Source: an uncultured Clostridia bacterium (GTDB lineage Bacteria; Bacillota; Clostridia; Christensenellales; Borkfalkiaceae). Taken from it: a DNA stretch of 64,000 bases. The stretch covers positions 7,385-71,384 of the forward strand of contig CAKQJE010000014.1 in the NCBI GenBank assembly GCA_934247225.1, written 5' to 3'. Positions 25,328 through 32,474 of the stretch are shown here, in pieces. Within the stretch, counting starts at the first letter, position 1; every line of letters starts with the position of its first letter. The translations under genes and the position numbers were made by a program. The notes below the pieces were generated by a model. That model was given only the letters and a program-made list of their open reading frames with translations, did not search any database and was not told where the DNA came from.

Positions 25328-26360
25328 CGATTATTTAAGAGTCAATTCAAAATCGGACGACGAAGAAATCGTAACGGAAGAATACGATATAACGAAAGAG
25401 TTGCCGCACGTCGAAGAACAAAAGAAGTTGACCGTAACGGGCATACTTTTCAGCGGAAGAAAAAAACATGGAAAACCGCTTTCGGTTCCGCTTCCGACCT
25501 TCAAAGGCAGTTTTACGGTCTTTCTGATATTGTCGTTTGTGGCGGTTTTTCTTCTGTTTATCGCACTTGTAACGAAAACGGCGGAATATTTCATTATCGA
25601 CGCATTGCTCATATCCGTTTTATTCCCGTTGTCCGCGATAGCCTTTTTTACAGATCTTAACACAAAGAAAAACGTAAAGCTAAGCGAAATAATCTGCGCG
25701 GTTGTTTCGGGTATGTTCGCATATCTTCTGATTTGCTTTATAAACAACTATGTCATAGCGCTTTTATCGGATATCAAAGTAGTCGGAACGGTGATCACCA
25801 CGATCTTTACGGACGCGTTTTTATTCTTTTTGGCTTACATTTACGTTACGCTCATAAAAAAAGACGATATGTTTGCCGCAATTTTAATTTGCGTGAGCAT
25901 TTATGCGGGATATCTCGTTATGTATACGGCAGACAGTCTTATCGATTCGCTTTGCGTAAGCGTAACCGTTTTTTCGGGTGAATTAAGGGCAATTGTTTTT
26001 AACGGAGAAACAAACGAGTTCGGACGAGCGGCAAACGCATATGTAAGAAATATCGTAAGCGACGGAATTCATTATCCTTTGCTGAGTATTTGCTGGGCGA
26101 CGATTTGTGCGGGCGTTATAGGGCTTACGGCGATGCCGTTCAGAGAGGTAAGGGAACACAGGGCGACTTATGCGTTGTTCCTTCTTATACAGATAGTTCT
26201 TCATGTCGTTTCGAACTTCACGTCGACGCTTAAATTTTACAATGTGCTGATATCGTCGCTTTGTTTGATTTTTTCGCTGTTCTGCGCGATACGAATGCTG
26301 AACTACGCTCTTTCGAAATCCAATCTGTTAAAACCGACGGAGGCTGAAAATGTATCCTGA
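25320..26360 (+). CDS. Polytopic membrane protein linked to two-component system
   Basis: 346 residues, not recognised. The first 65 residues are hydrophilic and acidic, cytoplasmic by inference; about eight membrane segments lie between 65 and 330. It resembles in outline the PrsW-type membrane proteases, but I do not see their conserved Glu and His motifs, so no enzyme function is claimed. It overlaps the kinase gene by eight bases and lgt by eleven. Possible roles: accessory sensor, or the system's target. Confidence 0.7.
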   Translation: MDNDYLRVNSKSDDEEIVTEEYDITKELPHVEEQKKLTVTGILFSGRKKHGKPLSVPLPTFKGSFTVFLILSFVAVFLLFIALVTKTAEYFIIDALLISVLFPLSAIAFFTDLNTKKNVKLSEIICAVVSGMFAYLLICFINNYVIALLSDIKVVGTVITTIFTDAFLFFLAYIYVTLIKKDDMFAAILICVSIYAGYLVMYTADSLIDSLCVSVTVFSGELRAIVFNGETNEFGRAANAYVRNIVSDGIHYPLLSICWATICAGVIGLTAMPFREVREHRATYALFLLIQIVLHVVSNFTSTLKFYNVLISSLCLIFSLFCAIRMLNYALSKSNLLKPTEAENVS

Positions 26361-27162
26361 TAATTTGTTTTGGGATTTTAATCTTTATAATATTTGTCTG
26401 ACAATCGGACTGATTGCCGTTGTAATAGTTCTCGATAAGTATCTCGAACAACGTAAAGTTCCCCCGAAAGTTCAGAATTTTTACCTTATAGTGGGCGTGC
26501 TTACGATAGGTCTCGGTATTCTTTGCGCGAACTTTGTGCAATCGATTTATCATTATATCGAAACGGGCAAATTTACGTTTAACGCGGGTATGACTTTTTA
26601 CGGCGGACTTTTAGGCGGAATTATCGTTTTCTTTATAGGATTTTTCGTATTCGGGAAAATCATATTTAAGGAAAAAGAACATATAAAATACAGTTCCGAT
26701 TTATTTTCCGTCGCGCCTTGTTGCATAACGATAGGTCATGCTTTCGGAAGACTCGGTTGTCTTTTTGCCGGATGTTGTTACGGAAGAGAAGTGGACGGCT
26801 TTCCGGGACTTCCGATGACGGTCTGGAAAAACGGAGTGAAAGTACACGGATATTTTATTCCGACGCAGCTCTATGAGTCGATTTTCCTCTTCATACTTTT
26901 CGGAGTAACGACGTTTTTATACTTCAAAAAAATCGATTGGAACTTCGTTGTTTATCTTCTCGGATACGGAATATGGCGTTTTATAATCGAGTTTTTCAGA
27001 ACGGATGACAGAGGAGAACTTCTTCCGGGGCTTACTCCTTCGCAATGGATTTCGATAGGACTTATCATTGCGGGACTTGTAATTCTCGGTTTTAAGGTTT
27101 ATAAAATTATCAAAGCTAAGAAAAACGCGGAGATAACGCCGCAAACCGAAATTATCGAATAA
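26350..27162 (+). CDS. lgt: Prolipoprotein diacylglyceryl transferase
   Basis: Transfers diacylglycerol to the lipobox cysteine of prolipoproteins, in the membrane. 270 residues, seven membrane segments. The family signature is HAFGRLGCLFAGCCYG with the essential arginine, a clostridial variant of GRxGNFxNxExYG; later motifs FYGGLLGG and YGIWRFIIEFFR are conserved. GGAGG upstream of the ATG, overlapping the preceding gene by eleven bases. The following intergenic space has a large hairpin without a T-tract. Confidence 0.93.
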   Translation: MYPDNLFWDFNLYNICLTIGLIAVVIVLDKYLEQRKVPPKVQNFYLIVGVLTIGLGILCANFVQSIYHYIETGKFTFNAGMTFYGGLLGGIIVFFIGFFVFGKIIFKEKEHIKYSSDLFSVAPCCITIGHAFGRLGCLFAGCCYGREVDGFPGLPMTVWKNGVKVHGYFIPTQLYESIFLFILFGVTTFLYFKKIDWNFVVYLLGYGIWRFIIEFFRTDDRGELLPGLTPSQWISIGLIIAGLVILGFKVYKIIKAKKNAEITPQTEIIE

Positions 27163-27165
27163 CGA

Positions 27166-27216
27166 TTTTAATATTCGGACGCCGACCGAAAAAACGGTCG
27201 ACGTCCGAAATTAAAA
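27166..27216. repeat. Long imperfect palindrome between lgt and tRNA-Pro
   Basis: Arms TTTTAAT, TTCGGACG, CGACCG and their complements around an A6 loop (27189-27194), with one mismatch (27182/27201) and one bulge (27173). About 21 base pairs. There is no T-tract on either strand, so it is not a standard terminator. Confidence 0.7.
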
Positions 27217-27248
27217 CATATAAAGTTCGGAAAAACAACTAAAAACAG

Positions 27249-27277
27249 TTGCTTAAATTTTTTAAATGTAGTATAAT
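27249..27277 (+). promoter_or_regulatory. Promoter of tRNA-Pro
   Basis: TTGCTT (27249-27254), 17-base spacer, TATAAT (27272-27277), about 20 bases before the mature tRNA 5' end. Confidence 0.75.
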
Positions 27278-27297
27278 AACATCCGTTGCGAATATTT

Positions 27298-27374
27298 CGA
27301 GGTGTAGCGCAGTTTGGTAGCGCGCTTGGTTCGGGACCAAGAGGTCGTGGGTTCAAGTCCCGTCACCTCGACCA
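27298..27374 (+). tRNA. tRNA-Pro (anticodon CGG)
   Basis: 77 bases. Acceptor CGAGGTG pairs with CACCTCG; D stem GCGC/GCGC; anticodon stem CTTGG/CCAAG with loop TTCGGGA, anticodon CGG reading CCG; T arm GTGGG-TTCAAGT-CCCGT (two G/U pairs). Discriminator A and an encoded CCA end. Single gene with its own promoter and terminator. Confidence 0.97.
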
Positions 27375-27407
27375 AAAGAGAGACGATTGTTTCGTCTCTT
27401 TTTTTTA
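27374..27407 (+). terminator. Intrinsic terminator of tRNA-Pro
   Basis: AGAGACGA, loop TTGTT, TCGTCTCT followed by an eight-base T-tract, starting right after the CCA end. Confidence 0.88.
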
Positions 27408-27428
27408 TGAAAAAATCATATAAATGTA

Positions 27429-27457
27429 TTGACATTTTATTATAAATGAGATATAAT
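27429..27457 (+). promoter_or_regulatory. Promoter of rubrerythrin
   Basis: Full consensus: TTGACA (27429-27434), 17-base spacer, TATAAT (27452-27457). Suggests strong, constitutive expression. Confidence 0.85.
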
Positions 27458-27484
27458 ATCATTAAGAAAAAAAGGAGTTTGAAA

Positions 27485-28027
27485 ATGAAAAACAATCCGT
27501 ATTCGGGTACTAAAACCGAAAAGAATCTCGAAGCCGCATTTGCAGGCGAAAGTCAGGCAAGAAACAAATACACTTATTTTGCTTCCGTCGCTAAAAAAGA
27601 GGGATACGAACAGATTGCCGATTTGTTTTTAAAAACGGCGGACAACGAAAAAGAACACGCTAAAATGTGGTTCAAGGAATTAAAAGGTATCGGAAATACA
27701 GCCGAAAACTTGTCCGCAGCCGCAGACGGCGAAAACTATGAGTGGACGGATATGTATGAAAGCTTTGCCAAAACTGCCGAAGAAGAAGGTTTTACGGCTC
27801 TTGCAGCTAAATTTCGTTTAGTCGGAGCGATCGAAAAACGTCATGAGGAAAGATACCGCGCGCTTCTTAGAAACATTGAAAATAACGAAGTGTTTGAAAA
27901 GAGTACGGTTAAGATATGGGAATGCAGAAACTGCGGACATATCGTCGTCGGCGAAAAGGCTCCCGAGGTTTGCCCCGTATGCGCTCATCCGAAGAGTTAT
28001 TTCGAAGTTATGGCGGAAAACTATTGA
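27485..28027 (+). CDS. Rubrerythrin
   Basis: Non-heme iron peroxidase of anaerobes that reduces hydrogen peroxide. 180 residues. Four-helix ferritin-like domain with iron ligands in AGESQARNKY, DNEKEHAKMW, AEEEGF and IEKRHEERY, then a C-terminal rubredoxin-like site CRNCGH...CPVCAHP. AAGGAG lies six bases upstream of the ATG; a longer frame from 27446 begins inside the promoter. Single gene with a consensus promoter and its own terminator. It indicates an anaerobe with some oxygen exposure. Confidence 0.96.
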   Translation: MKNNPYSGTKTEKNLEAAFAGESQARNKYTYFASVAKKEGYEQIADLFLKTADNEKEHAKMWFKELKGIGNTAENLSAAADGENYEWTDMYESFAKTAEEEGFTALAAKFRLVGAIEKRHEERYRALLRNIENNEVFEKSTVKIWECRNCGHIVVGEKAPEVCPVCAHPKSYFEVMAENY

Positions 28028-28047
28028 TTGAACATAAACACAGACGT

Positions 28048-28086
28048 AAAAAAAACGGTCGATTTTAAAAATCGGCTGTTTTTTTA
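28048..28086 (+). terminator. Intrinsic terminator of rubrerythrin
   Basis: A-rich arm AAAAAACGGTCGATTT pairing with AAATCGGCTGTTTTTT (two G/U pairs), loop TAA, ending in a seven-base T-tract. Confidence 0.8.
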
Positions 28087-28202
28087 TGCGATTTTTTAAA
28101 GTTTTACGAATAATCAAAGCCGTCAAAAATAGACATAAAAAGACTTTTTTGTTTAATTTTTTCGCTTCTGTTTATGGTAACATTTTTTTTGCGAGGTGAA
28201 CG

Positions 28203-28511
28203 ATGGAAATAAAGTATGCTCAGTCGAAAGGTAAGCTTTACATATATTTAAGCGGCGAACTTGACGAGTATTCGGCAAAGTATGCCAAAAGCGAAATAGA
28301 AGAAGCAATCGCTTCGTGCGGAAATCTGAAATGCGTTGTTTTTAATTTTGCAAATACCACGTTTATGGACAGTACGGGGATCGGGGTGCTGCTCGGAAGA
28401 TACAAAGTTCTGAAAAAGATAGGCGTTCCGATATACATACAAAATCCGAGCGTAAGCATAAACAAGATATTGCAAATATCGGGTATTTACGAAATAATGC
28501 CTAAAATATAA
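28203..28511 (+). CDS. spoIIAA: Anti-sigma F factor antagonist SpoIIAA
   Basis: STAS-domain protein that, when dephosphorylated in the forespore, binds SpoIIAB and frees sigma-F. 102 residues. The phosphorylated serine is S57 in FMDSTGIGVLLGRYK (S58 in B. subtilis). GAGGTG precedes the ATG. First gene of spoIIAA-spoIIAB-sigF. A weak sigma-A-like promoter (TTGTTT, 18 bases, TATGGT) lies upstream; I could not find a clear sigma-H or Spo0A site. Confidence 0.96.
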   Translation: MEIKYAQSKGKLYIYLSGELDEYSAKYAKSEIEEAIASCGNLKCVVFNFANTTFMDSTGIGVLLGRYKVLKKIGVPIYIQNPSVSINKILQISGIYEIMPKI

Positions 28512-28527
28512 AACGGAGCAAGGAAAT

Positions 28528-28953
28528 ATGAAAAATAAAATGTTGTTAAAATTCGATTCGGTATCCGAGAACGAAGGATTTGCAAGAAACGTCATTGCTT
28601 CGTTTCTGCTGCCGTTAAATCCCGGAATAGGGGAACTTACGGATATTAAAACCGCCGTATCGGAAGCCGTAACCAACGCGATAGTACACGGATATCCCGA
28701 CACGGTAGGAGAAGTAACGATGCTTGCCGAAACGGACGGGGATAATATACATATCGTTATTTCGGACAGCGGAGTCGGTATCGAAGACCTTCAAGCGGCG
28801 CTCGAACCCTTTTATACCACTAAACCCGACGACGAACGCTCGGGAATGGGGTTCACGATTATTAAAACATTCATGGACGAGGTTAAAGTAATCTCGAAAC
28901 AGAACGTCGGAACGGTCGTAGATATGACAAAACGTTTGACTTCGGTTGCCTGA
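28528..28953 (+). CDS. spoIIAB: Anti-sigma F factor / serine kinase SpoIIAB
   Basis: GHKL kinase that holds sigma-F and phosphorylates SpoIIAA. 141 residues. N box AVSEAVTNAIVHGYP, G1 ISDSGVGIED, G2 SGMGFTIIKTFMD, all intact. AAGGA precedes the ATG. 16 bases after spoIIAA and 16 before sigF. Confidence 0.96.
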   Translation: MKNKMLLKFDSVSENEGFARNVIASFLLPLNPGIGELTDIKTAVSEAVTNAIVHGYPDTVGEVTMLAETDGDNIHIVISDSGVGIEDLQAALEPFYTTKPDDERSGMGFTIIKTFMDEVKVISKQNVGTVVDMTKRLTSVA

Positions 28954-28969
28954 AAAAGGGAGTCGCAGA

Positions 28970-29692
28970 ATGCTTGACGCGGAAACAACCGTTTATTACT
29001 TACGAAAAGCAAAAAAAGGCGATAAAAAAGCCGTCGAAGTTTTGCTTGAAAACAATTCGCTTTTAATAAAGAGTATGATCCGCAGATTCAAGAACAAAGG
29101 CGTTGAATACGACGATTTATATCAGCTCGGTTGCGTAGGCTTTTTAAAAGCGATAAAGAATTTCGACGAAAAATTCGGCGTCGTTTTTTCCACTTATGCC
29201 GTGCCTATGATTCTCGGCGAGGTAAAAAGATTTCTTCGCGACGACGGAAGCATTAAAGTTTCGAGGATTATCAAAGCGCAAGCCGTTAAAATCAATCGTT
29301 ATGTCGAGGAATACAGCGGCAAGAACGGAGAAACTCCGTCCGTAGACGAAATATCGGCGGCATTGTCAATTGACAGAGAGGACGTTATTTTAGCCCTTGA
29401 CAGCTCGAAATTGCCCGTTTCGCTTTATGACGCGACAGGCGAAAACAACGGAGACAAAAAGACCGAGCTTATCGACAGAATCCCTTCCGACGACAGGGAA
29501 GAAGATATGATCGATAAGATATTGCTTAAAAGCATGATAGAGAAATTGCCGCCGAGGGAGAAAAAAATTATCATAATGAGATATTACAGAGATAACACGC
29601 AAAGCGAAATCGCGGAAGCTCTCGGAGTGTCTCAGGTTCAGATTTCGAGAATCGAGAACAAAATTATCGAATCTTTTAAAAAGCAAATATAA
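28970..29692 (+). CDS. sigF: Sporulation sigma factor SigF
   Basis: First forespore-specific sigma factor, 240 residues. Region 2 (YDDLYQLGCVGFLKAIKNFD, FSTYAVPMILGEVKRFLRD), region 3 and region 4 (LPPREKKIIIMRYYRD, TQSEIAEALGVSQVQISRIE) are complete. ATG 28970 has GGGAG seven bases upstream; a TTG frame at 28946 would overlap spoIIAB and lacks a site. Position after spoIIAB identifies it as sigma-F rather than sigma-G. It would drive the GHATR-N17-CATNHTA promoters found elsewhere in the window. Confidence 0.96.
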   Translation: MLDAETTVYYLRKAKKGDKKAVEVLLENNSLLIKSMIRRFKNKGVEYDDLYQLGCVGFLKAIKNFDEKFGVVFSTYAVPMILGEVKRFLRDDGSIKVSRIIKAQAVKINRYVEEYSGKNGETPSVDEISAALSIDREDVILALDSSKLPVSLYDATGENNGDKKTELIDRIPSDDREEDMIDKILLKSMIEKLPPREKKIIIMRYYRDNTQSEIAEALGVSQVQISRIENKIIESFKKQI

Positions 29693-29747
29693 CGTGCCGA
29701 TAAAAAGCCGTTAAATCTTGATTTGTCTTATTTTTTTTTGGCATCGC

Positions 29748-29777
29748 TTGACTTTTCAAGGTAAAAAAGTCTATAAT
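29748..29777 (+). promoter_or_regulatory. Sigma-A promoter of trmB, leaderless
   Basis: TTGACT (29748-29753), 18-base spacer, TATAAT (29772-29777). ATG 29784 is at the expected transcription start, no Shine-Dalgarno. Confidence 0.7.
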
Positions 29778-29783
29778 TTTCTT

Positions 29784-30458
29784 ATGCGTATGAGAAGAAA
29801 GAGCAGGCTTGACGAGAGAATCGAATCCTGCGGAAAACACCTTATAAGAAGAGAACTTGACGGTTTTTACGACCTTGACGAAAAAGATAAATTCGATTTT
29901 GTGGATTTTATGGAAGAATTCGGCAACGATAATCCCGTTATGCTCGAAATCGGCTCGGGAAAGGGAGGCTTTGCCTTCGCTCACAGCGAAAAATATCCCG
30001 AAATTAACCTTATCGCGGTTGAAAAAATAAGCAACGTGATTATCGAGGCGTGCGAAAAAGCCGACGAACTCGATCCGAAAAATTTAAGATTTATGAACGT
30101 CGGGGCGGAAAATCTTTTATATTATATTGAAGAGAATTCAATTTCGAGAATATATCTTAATTTTTCCTGTCCTTATCCTAAGTTTACTTACAGGAACAGA
30201 CGCCTGACATATTACAGATATCTCGAAATATATAAAAAACTTCTGAAAAATGACGGAGAAATCCACCTTAAAACGGATAACAGAGGGTTTTTCGAATTTT
30301 CTTTGCAATCGTTTTCCGAAAACGGATTTATTATCAAAAACGTTTCGCTCGATCTGCATAAAGACGATTTCAAAGACAATATCGAAACAGAATACGAAAA
30401 AATGTTTTCGGCGCAAGGAAAGCCGATTTACAGAGTCGAAGCTTATCTGCCGCAATAA
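29784..30458 (+). CDS. trmB: tRNA (guanine-N7-)-methyltransferase, variant active site
   Basis: SAM-dependent m7G46 methyltransferase, 224 residues. SAM loop EIGSGKGGFAFAHSEKYP and second motif VEKISNVIIEA are typical. The conserved segment usually read as NFSDPWPKxRHxxRRL is NFSCPYPKFTYRNRRL here: the aspartate is a cysteine and W is Y. The family call is firm, but activity on G46 should be held as inferred. Start ATG 29784 lies six bases after the -10; a frame from 29718 would cross the promoter. It has a terminator of its own and separates spoIIA from spoIIIA. Confidence 0.9.
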   Translation: MRMRRKSRLDERIESCGKHLIRRELDGFYDLDEKDKFDFVDFMEEFGNDNPVMLEIGSGKGGFAFAHSEKYPEINLIAVEKISNVIIEACEKADELDPKNLRFMNVGAENLLYYIEENSISRIYLNFSCPYPKFTYRNRRLTYYRYLEIYKKLLKNDGEIHLKTDNRGFFEFSLQSFSENGFIIKNVSLDLHKDDFKDNIETEYEKMFSAQGKPIYRVEAYLPQ

Positions 30459-30481
30459 ATAATTAAATATCTTAAAAACCG

Positions 30482-30511
30482 ATTCGCAATCTTACGATTG
30501 CGAATTTTTTT
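30482..30511 (+). terminator. Intrinsic terminator of trmB
   Basis: Perfect 10-base arms ATTCGCAATC and GATTGCGAAT, loop TTAC, seven-base T-tract. Confidence 0.92.
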
Positions 30512-30570
30512 GTTCTATGCTTTTATACGGAGCATATATTTATTATAGAAAAATAAATTTCGGGACAAGT

Positions 30571-31419
30571 ATGCTTAACTTTCTTCCGCCGGACGAGAAA
30601 AACGAAATACTTAAAATACGCGGAAAACTCGAAGAATTGCGTGTTCGGGCAGGGCAACCGATAAGCGTAACTTACTCCGTTGACGGAGATAGAAAAAAGA
30701 AAATTCTGTCCAAGATTTATTCGTATAAAGAAATCGACGAAATCCTTTTAAAACTTTGCGATTATTCGATTTTCGGCAGAGACGAAAGCATAAGACAGGG
30801 GTTCGTAACTTCGTCCGAGGGCGAAAGAGTCGGTTTGTGCGGGAGCGTTGTTAAAGACGGCGAAAAAATTACGACGATAAAACAAATAACGTCGATGTGT
30901 ATAAGGCTTCCGAACGATATAGAAGGCTTGGCGCTGCCGTTTTTCCGAAAAACAGGAGAAAAGACGGTAAGCACGCTTGTCATATCGCCGCCGGCGCAAG
31001 GAAAAACAACTTTTTTGCGGGATTTAGGCAGAATTTATTCCGATAAATCCGATAAAAACGTGCTGTTTATCGACGAAAGAGACGAATTTTCGGCAAGCGG
31101 AAGATTTTATCTCGGAAAAAACTCGGACGTTTTAAAATACGCAGATAAGAATTACGGCTTTAAAAACGGCGTAAGAACGCTTAATCCCGACGTTATAGTT
31201 TGCGACGAAATTATGAGCGAAAACGACTTATCGTCCTGCGCCTTAGCGGCGGCTTCCGGGGTTGCGACTATCGCTTCCGTTCATTCCGACAATTTGAAAA
31301 ACCTTTTAAAAAAGCCGATATTCTCGGATATTTTAGGAAAAAGGATTTTTCGGTATTTCGTCGAACTTTCTTACGGCGGGAAAATTGTCGTTTATAACGA
31401 AAAGGGTGAATTATGCTGA
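30571..31419 (+). CDS. spoIIIAA: Stage III sporulation protein AA
   Basis: Cytoplasmic secretion-type ATPase of the mother-cell part of the SpoIIIA-SpoIIQ channel. 282 residues. Walker A at 139-146 is SPPAQGKT (GPPxxGKT in most relatives), Walker B VIVCDEI. The start MLNFLPPDEKNEI is typical; a frame from 30517 would add 18 residues. No strong ribosome site and no clear sigma-E promoter were found in the 60 bases after the trmB terminator. Overlaps spoIIIAB by seven bases. The eight genes AA-AH are complete and in standard order. Confidence 0.95.
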   Translation: MLNFLPPDEKNEILKIRGKLEELRVRAGQPISVTYSVDGDRKKKILSKIYSYKEIDEILLKLCDYSIFGRDESIRQGFVTSSEGERVGLCGSVVKDGEKITTIKQITSMCIRLPNDIEGLALPFFRKTGEKTVSTLVISPPAQGKTTFLRDLGRIYSDKSDKNVLFIDERDEFSASGRFYLGKNSDVLKYADKNYGFKNGVRTLNPDVIVCDEIMSENDLSSCALAAASGVATIASVHSDNLKNLLKKPIFSDILGKRIFRYFVELSYGGKIVVYNEKGELC

Positions 31420-31874
31420 AAATTTTTTTCGGAATAGCCGTGGTTATCGGCTCGGTATTTATCGGGTCGTCGCTCACGGGCGTTTATAAAAAAAGAGAGA
31501 AGTTTTTCGAAGGCTTGTCGAAATTCAATGCCGAACTTAAAAGAAACCTTATTTTCAAACGCGAAAACATAAAGGATATAATTTCATCGAAAAACGATTA
31601 CGAACTTTTCGGGAAAATATACGATAAAGTAAACTCGGGGGAAAATTTCGATTATCCTTCTTACCTTAAACCCGAACAGGTAAAATTCGCCGAAGAATAT
31701 TTCTCGTCGCTCGGGAAACGCAACAGAGAAACGGAAGAGGAGTTTTTGTCCTATAACGAATCGACAATTGCAAGCGAGCTTGAAAATTGTTCGCTTGAAA
31801 ATAAAAAATATAAAAATCTCGGCGAAAAACTCGGATTGAGCTTCGGGTTAATAATTTTCGTTCTGATTTTGTGA
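31413..31874 (+). CDS. spoIIIAB: Stage III sporulation protein AB
   Basis: Membrane protein that works with the AA ATPase, 153 residues. N-terminal membrane segment (IFFGIAVVIGSVFIGSSLTG), a cytoplasmic helical middle resembling type II secretion GspF (KFNAELKRNLIFKRENIKDI), and a C-terminal membrane segment (LGLSFGLIIFVLIL). Its ATG lies inside the end of spoIIIAA. Six bases separate it from spoIIIAC. Confidence 0.93.
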   Translation: MLKIFFGIAVVIGSVFIGSSLTGVYKKREKFFEGLSKFNAELKRNLIFKRENIKDIISSKNDYELFGKIYDKVNSGENFDYPSYLKPEQVKFAEEYFSSLGKRNRETEEEFLSYNESTIASELENCSLENKKYKNLGEKLGLSFGLIIFVLIL

Positions 31875-31880
31875 GAAAAT

Positions 31881-32078
31881 ATGGGTATAGAGATAATTTT
31901 TAAGCTTGCAGCCATAGGTATACTGATAACTGTAATCTGTCAGATACTTAAAAAATCGGGTAACGACGATATAGCCACGCTTGTCGCATTGGCGGGACTT
32001 ATAATCGCTTTGACGCTCGTTATAAGTATGATCGGCGATCTCTTCACGTCGATTAAAGACATTTTCGATTTGTACTGA
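31881..32078 (+). CDS. spoIIIAC: Stage III sporulation protein AC
   Basis: 65-residue protein with two membrane segments (IIFKLAAIGILITVICQIL and IATLVALAGLIIALTLVISM). The sequence KKSGNDDIATLVALAG between them is the family signature. Small but certain from sequence and position. The reverse strand carries a shadow frame. Confidence 0.94.
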   Translation: MGIEIIFKLAAIGILITVICQILKKSGNDDIATLVALAGLIIALTLVISMIGDLFTSIKDIFDLY

Positions 32079-32090
32079 CAAAAAAAGACA

Positions 32091-32474
32091 ATGGAAATAT
32101 ATAAAATCGCGGCGGTGGGGATTATCTCGGTTATACTCGTCGTTTATTTAAAAAGCATCAATCAGGAACTTGCCGTCATAGCCGGAATCGCAAGCGGGCT
32201 TCTTATACTGATTTTGTCATTTTCATACGTCAAAGAGTTCGTTTCTTTTTTTAAAGAGCTTGCCGAAGGCGGAGGAATAGACAATACCGCTATTAAGCTG
32301 ACTTTAAAAATAATCGCGATATCTTATCTTATCGAATTTTCAAGCGGCGTCGCGAACGATTTCGGACAAAATTCACTCGGCGAAAAAATAGGTTTTGCGG
32401 GAAAAATGATTATGATAACTCTTGCAATTCCTTTGATAAAAGAAATGTTGACAACGGTAATCGGTATGTTATGA
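32091..32474 (+). CDS. spoIIIAD: Stage III sporulation protein AD
   Basis: 127 residues, about four membrane segments, similar in its first half to SpoIIIAC (KSINQELAVIAGIASGLLIL). The C-terminal part has ISYLIEFSSGVANDFGQNSL and LAIPLIKEMLTT, typical for AD. Overlaps spoIIIAE by four bases (ATGA). Confidence 0.94.
   Translation: MEIYKIAAVGIISVILVVYLKSINQELAVIAGIASGLLILILSFSYVKEFVSFFKELAEGGGIDNTAIKLTLKIIAISYLIEFSSGVANDFGQNSLGEKIGFAGKMIMITLAIPLIKEMLTTVIGML

Noticed and set aside
25320..26360. PrsW-type protease call for the membrane protein
   Set aside because: Conserved Glu and His motifs of PrsW could not be found; left as unknown.
27166..27216. Palindrome as the lgt terminator
   Set aside because: No T-tract on either strand; listed as a repeat instead.
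29693..29747. Terminator after sigF
   Set aside because: A T-run is present, but no convincing stem precedes it.
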